The notes beneath the pieces are model-generated. The model was not told the origin of the DNA and searched no databases. It saw only the letters and a program-made list of their open reading frames with translations. A stretch of DNA of 64,000 nucleotides. Source: an uncultured Dorea sp. Lineage in GTDB: Bacteria; Bacillota; Clostridia; Lachnospirales; Lachnospiraceae. Both the position numbers and the translations under genes were made by a program. Position 1 is the first letter of the stretch; each line of letters begins with the position of its first letter. The stretch spans positions 22,449-86,448 of the forward strand of contig CAMBRQ010000008.1 in assembly GCA_945870325.1 (NCBI GenBank), read 5' to 3'. Below are positions 60,846 through 64,000 of this stretch, in pieces.

Positions 60846-61727
60846 ATGAGATGTGTAATAGTAACAGGAATGTCAGGAGCGGGAAAGAGTACGGCACTTA
60901 AGATGCTGGAAGATGTTGGGTATTTTTGCGTAGATAATCTGCCTGTTCCGCTGATTCCGAAGATGGCAGACCTTTTAAGAGTGCCAGGAGGCGAGATCAA
61001 TAAAGCGGCGCTTGGCGTGGATATACGGAGTGGACAGAGCCTGGCGGAGTTGGAAAAAGTACTGAAGGAACTGGATGCGGCAGAATTAAAATATGAGATT
61101 CTGTTTCTGGAATCCAGCGATGCCGTTCTTGTGAAACGATACAAGGAGACAAGGCGTTCCCATCCATTGGCGGGGAAAGAGGGGCGTGTTGACCAGGGAA
61201 TCCGAAAAGAAAGAGAAAGGATATCATTTCTGAAAGAGAAGGCGGATTATCTGGTGGATACCAGCCATATGCTGACCAGAGAACTGAAGGCAGAGTTGAA
61301 TAAGATATTTGTAGAGAACAAAGAATATAAGAATCTCTATATCTCTGTACTTTCTTTTGGATTCAAATATGGCATACCGGCAGATGCGGATCTTGTGTTT
61401 GATGTGCGTTTTCTTCCGAATCCATATTATATAGAAGAATTACGACCAAAAAGTGGGAATGACAGAGAAGTCAGGGACTACGTAATGGATAATGAGAAGG
61501 CGAGGGAGTTCCTGGATAAATTGGTTGATATGGTAGAATTTCTGATACCGAATTATATACTGGAGGGCAAGACCCAGCTTGTAATTGGAATTGGATGTAC
61601 CGGCGGAAAACACCGTTCAGTTACTTTGGCGAATGAATTATTCGCTGCTTTGAAGCAGAATGAAAATTATGGAATCCGCATTGAGCACCGTGATATTGGA
61701 AAGGATGCAATTACCAAGGCAAGATAG
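60846..61727 (+). CDS. rapZ: RNase adapter / nucleotide-binding protein RapZ (YvcJ)
   Basis: A 293-aa P-loop protein: VTGMSGAGKSTALKMLEDVGYFCVDNLP is the start of the family, and ESSDAVLVKRYKETRRSHPL and IGIGCTGGKHRSVTLA follow. In E. coli it steers RNase E on glmZ; in Bacillus (YvcJ) it affects competence and metabolism. The neighbour whiA and HPr-like gene give the normal Firmicute cluster, except that yvcK is absent between them. Confidence 0.94.
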   Translation: MRCVIVTGMSGAGKSTALKMLEDVGYFCVDNLPVPLIPKMADLLRVPGGEINKAALGVDIRSGQSLAELEKVLKELDAAELKYEILFLESSDAVLVKRYKETRRSHPLAGKEGRVDQGIRKERERISFLKEKADYLVDTSHMLTRELKAELNKIFVENKEYKNLYISVLSFGFKYGIPADADLVFDVRFLPNPYYIEELRPKSGNDREVRDYVMDNEKAREFLDKLVDMVEFLIPNYILEGKTQLVIGIGCTGGKHRSVTLANELFAALKQNENYGIRIEHRDIGKDAITKAR

Positions 61728-61736
61728 GAGTATGAG

Positions 61737-62615
61737 ATGTCATTTTCGGGTATGATAAAGGAAGAATTGACAGCACATTATGCGAAGGCAAGGCATTGTA
61801 ATCTGGCAGAATTGTCTGCTCTTATTCATATGACCGGAGAGTTTGCCGAGAGCAAAAAAGGGGTATGCATGATACGTTTGCACACGGAAAATCTTTCAGT
61901 TGCAAGAAAATGCTTTACATTATTGAAAAAAACATTTAATATAAGAACTGATATCGCAATTCGTAGGAATATTGCGAAGGGCAGCTGCAGTTATCTGGTC
62001 TATGCAAAGGGAGAGGAACTGTTAGCAGTTAAGAATGCAATCGTACAAGCCGTCTGTTGTAAGAGGGCATATATTCGGGGAGCATTTATTGCATCAGGTT
62101 CTATGAGTGATCCGAGCAAATCATATCATTTTGAGATTGTATGTAATACGAGGGAGCAGGCAGATTATCTTAAGAATATGATGAACAATTTTGATATGGA
62201 AGCGAAGATCGTTCAGCGGAAGAAGACCTACGTTGTATATCTGAAAGAAGGCTCGCAGATCGTTGACATACTGAATGTCATGGAAGCCCATGTGGCACTG
62301 ATGGAACTTGAGAATGTCAGGATTATGAAAGAGATGCGTAATTCTGTCAACCGCAAGGTCAACTGCGAGACGGCGAATATTAACAAAACCGTGTCCGCTG
62401 CCGTAAGGCAGATTGAGGATATTAAGTATATAAGAGATACCACGGGTTTTGACAAGTTGCCAGAAGGTTTGAAGGACGTCGCCCTTACACGTCTGACATA
62501 TCCGGATGCAACTTTAAAGGAACTGGGAGGACTTTTGGAAAATCCAATCGGGAAATCAGGAGTGAATCACCGGCTCAGGAAATTAAGTGAGATAGCAGAA
62601 AAGTTAAGGGAATAG
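61737..62615 (+). CDS. whiA: sporulation/cell-division regulator WhiA
   Basis: A 292-aa protein with an N-terminal LAGLIDADG-like half (AELSALIHMTGEF, AYIRGAFIASGSMSDPSKSYH) and a C-terminal helix-turn-helix (RLTYPDATLKELGGLL, KSGVNHRLRKL). In Gram-positives it links chromosome segregation and division. ATG 61737 is 9 nt after the rapZ stop. Confidence 0.95.
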   Translation: MSFSGMIKEELTAHYAKARHCNLAELSALIHMTGEFAESKKGVCMIRLHTENLSVARKCFTLLKKTFNIRTDIAIRRNIAKGSCSYLVYAKGEELLAVKNAIVQAVCCKRAYIRGAFIASGSMSDPSKSYHFEIVCNTREQADYLKNMMNNFDMEAKIVQRKKTYVVYLKEGSQIVDILNVMEAHVALMELENVRIMKEMRNSVNRKVNCETANINKTVSAAVRQIEDIKYIRDTTGFDKLPEGLKDVALTRLTYPDATLKELGGLLENPIGKSGVNHRLRKLSEIAEKLRE

Positions 62616-62634
62616 CAAGGAGGAGCAATTTTTT

Positions 62635-62892
62635 ATGATTAAGAGACCTGTTACTATTCAAAATAATATGGATATGGAAGACCGTCCAATTGCACATCTG
62701 GTTCAGGAAGCAAGTCAGTATGCTAGCCAGGTATATATTGAGGTTGATAACAAGAAGATTAATGCCAAGAGCATTATGGGAATGATGAGCTTAAAATTGC
62801 AACAAGGTGAGTGTATTACGGTGGTAGCAGAGGGAGACGACGAGAATGAAGCGGCAGCAGGTGTAGAGAACTTCCTGTCTGGATGCAACTAA
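62635..62892 (+). CDS. crh: HPr-like protein lacking the phosphohistidine (Crh type)
   Basis: An 85-aa HPr fold. Position 15, normally the PTS phospho-histidine, is Glu (MEDRP), while Arg17, Pro18 and the regulatory Ser46 (AKSIMGMMSL) are kept. So it can serve HPr kinase and catabolite repression but not the sugar PTS, like Crh of Bacillus, which also lies next to whiA. AGGAGG precedes ATG 62635. Confidence 0.85.
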   Translation: MIKRPVTIQNNMDMEDRPIAHLVQEASQYASQVYIEVDNKKINAKSIMGMMSLKLQQGECITVVAEGDDENEAAAGVENFLSGCN

Positions 62893-63012
62893 TCATAGAT
62901 TGCAGTAATACATAATGAATAAGAGAAGGAGGGCATGAATATGCCCTTTTCTTATATTATTTAATAGGCGTTTGGTGATGGTTGATTCGTAAGAGAAGGA
63001 GGATGCGATATT

Positions 63013-63930
63013 ATGAAACGTTTGTTATTTATCTACAATCCGCATGCGGGAAAAGAACTTTTGAAACCAAAATTGTCAGATATCATTGATATTTTCGTAA
63101 AGGCAGGATATGAAGTGGTGGCGTATCCGACACAGGCATATCAAGATGCATATAAGAAGGTGTTAAAATACAATGCCGAGGATTATGACCTGATTGTATG
63201 CAGCGGCGGAGACGGAACAATCGATGAGGTTGTGACCGGAATGATGCGAAGAAGTGAGAGAACGCCGGTTGGCTATATCCCGACGGGAACGACCAATGAT
63301 TTCGCGAACAGCCTGCATATCCCGAAGGGACTTTTGAAGGCTGCGGATAATGCGGTGAATGGAGCGCTGTTTCCGTGTGATGTTGGTAAGTTCAATGATG
63401 ATATCTTCGTGTATGTTGCAGCGTTTGGGATTTTTACGGATGTGTCTTATGAGACGAAGCAGGAGATGAAGAATATTCTGGGGCATATGGCTTACATTCT
63501 GGAAGGAACGAAGCGGCTGTTCAATGTGCCTTCTTACAGGATTAAAGTAACTCACGATGATGAGGTGATCGAGGACGAATTTATCTTTGGTATGGTAACG
63601 AATTCTCGGTCTGTGGGCGGCTTTCGGAATATGATTGGCAAGCAGGTGGCATTTGACGACGGATTATTCGAGGTGACTCTGATTAAGCGCCCGACGAATC
63701 CGATTGCTTTGCAGGAGATCATTGCGGCTCTATTAATTGAGCAGGTGGATACTAAGCACATGTATACTTTTAAGACGGGGCATATTACTTTTGAATCCCT
63801 GGAAGAGATTCCATGGACGCTGGATGGGGAATTCGGTGGAGAGCATGATGAGGTCGTAATTGATAACCTGAATAAGCAGTTGGAGATTATGGTTCCTCAT
63901 AAGCATATTGATGAGTTGACAGATGTATAA
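63013..63930 (+). CDS. diacylglycerol/lipid kinase family protein
   Basis: A 305-aa protein: IYNPHAGKELLK, then VCSGGDGTIDEVVTGMM (the kinase nucleotide loop) and GYIPTGTTNDFANSLHIP, and later TLDGEFGG. The family includes DgkB and YegS. GAAGGAGG precedes ATG 63013. It phosphorylates diacylglycerol or a related lipid at the membrane. The final 70 nt of the window contain no gene. Confidence 0.9.
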   Translation: MKRLLFIYNPHAGKELLKPKLSDIIDIFVKAGYEVVAYPTQAYQDAYKKVLKYNAEDYDLIVCSGGDGTIDEVVTGMMRRSERTPVGYIPTGTTNDFANSLHIPKGLLKAADNAVNGALFPCDVGKFNDDIFVYVAAFGIFTDVSYETKQEMKNILGHMAYILEGTKRLFNVPSYRIKVTHDDEVIEDEFIFGMVTNSRSVGGFRNMIGKQVAFDDGLFEVTLIKRPTNPIALQEIIAALLIEQVDTKHMYTFKTGHITFESLEEIPWTLDGEFGGEHDEVVIDNLNKQLEIMVPHKHIDELTDV

Positions 63931-64000
63931 AACCCATGCACGTATAAAAAATGTAACAGTTCAGCCTTTTAATTAATTTGATGGGTTTAACACCGGCTAA

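Noticed and set aside
1..64000. CRISPR array
   Set aside because: I found no regularly spaced direct repeats and no cas genes.

Overview
The window reads as chromosome of a gut Firmicute of the Lachnospiraceae type (Ruminococcus/Mediterraneibacter/Dorea-like; species not decidable from sequence alone). The grounds are AGGAGG ribosome sites before most genes, sigma-A promoters, a galacto-N-biose/lacto-N-biose phosphorylase pathway (gnpA, nahK, galE, nagB) typical of mucin- or milk-glycan-using anaerobes, tandem 2[4Fe-4S] ferredoxins, class B sortase, and the gene orders rpsF-ssb-rpsR, gdpP-rplI-dnaB and murB-rapZ-whiA-HPr.

Layout. 1-3.6 kb: purine-related genes (XdhC-like protein, NhaC-type transporter, purine nucleoside phosphorylase). 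3.6-8.8 kb: FAD protein, alkyltransferase-like protein, a decayed phosphatase, and a LytTR/DUF3021/ABC transporter operon. 8.8-15.1 kb: a complete BlaI-BlaR1 regulon with a MecA-like low-affinity penicillin-binding protein, a lipoprotein, and matching TTACA-N2-TGTAA operators at both ends. 15.3-19.7 kb: an ABC-F gene broken by an internal inversion, a domain-permuted GH3 glycosidase and a membrane-protein fragment. 19.8-22.0 kb: XRE regulator and an sdpRI operon with two palindromic operators.

22.1-27.7 kb is the most unusual part. A tyrosine recombinase gene is enclosed by 17-bp inverted repeats, together with a strong promoter pointing out of the enclosed segment. Next to it lies an operon of a 54-aa protein, a secreted repeat protein, a 62-aa peptide, an HPr-kinase-like P-loop protein and a PqqD-like recognition protein. 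This looks like a self-contained invertible switch controlling a minimal peptide-modification system.

27.8-35 kb: a Bce-type sensor/ABC exporter module (response regulator, kinase, ATPase, FtsX permease), a PucR-type regulator, a LUD protein and tRNA-Cys. 35-41 kb: an unknown acidic protein, flavodoxin, a J-domain/DUF5685/zinc-ribbon operon, a cysteine-desulfidase-like enzyme, sortase B and DUF951. 41-44 kb: rpsF-ssb-rpsR, a CBM9-like protein and nagB. 44.5-52 kb: gnpA, two AraC regulators, a nucleotidyltransferase, nahK and galE. 52-64 kb: gdpP, rplI, dnaB, ferredoxins, a sugar-binding lipoprotein, a CNNM/CorC-type membrane protein, murB, rapZ, whiA, a Crh-like HPr and a lipid kinase.

A dispersed repeat (GGGGACGGGGGAAA hairpin followed by TTTGCCGTGTCCC units) sits at several gene 3' ends, where it probably acts as terminator and in two cases encodes the last codons of the gene.
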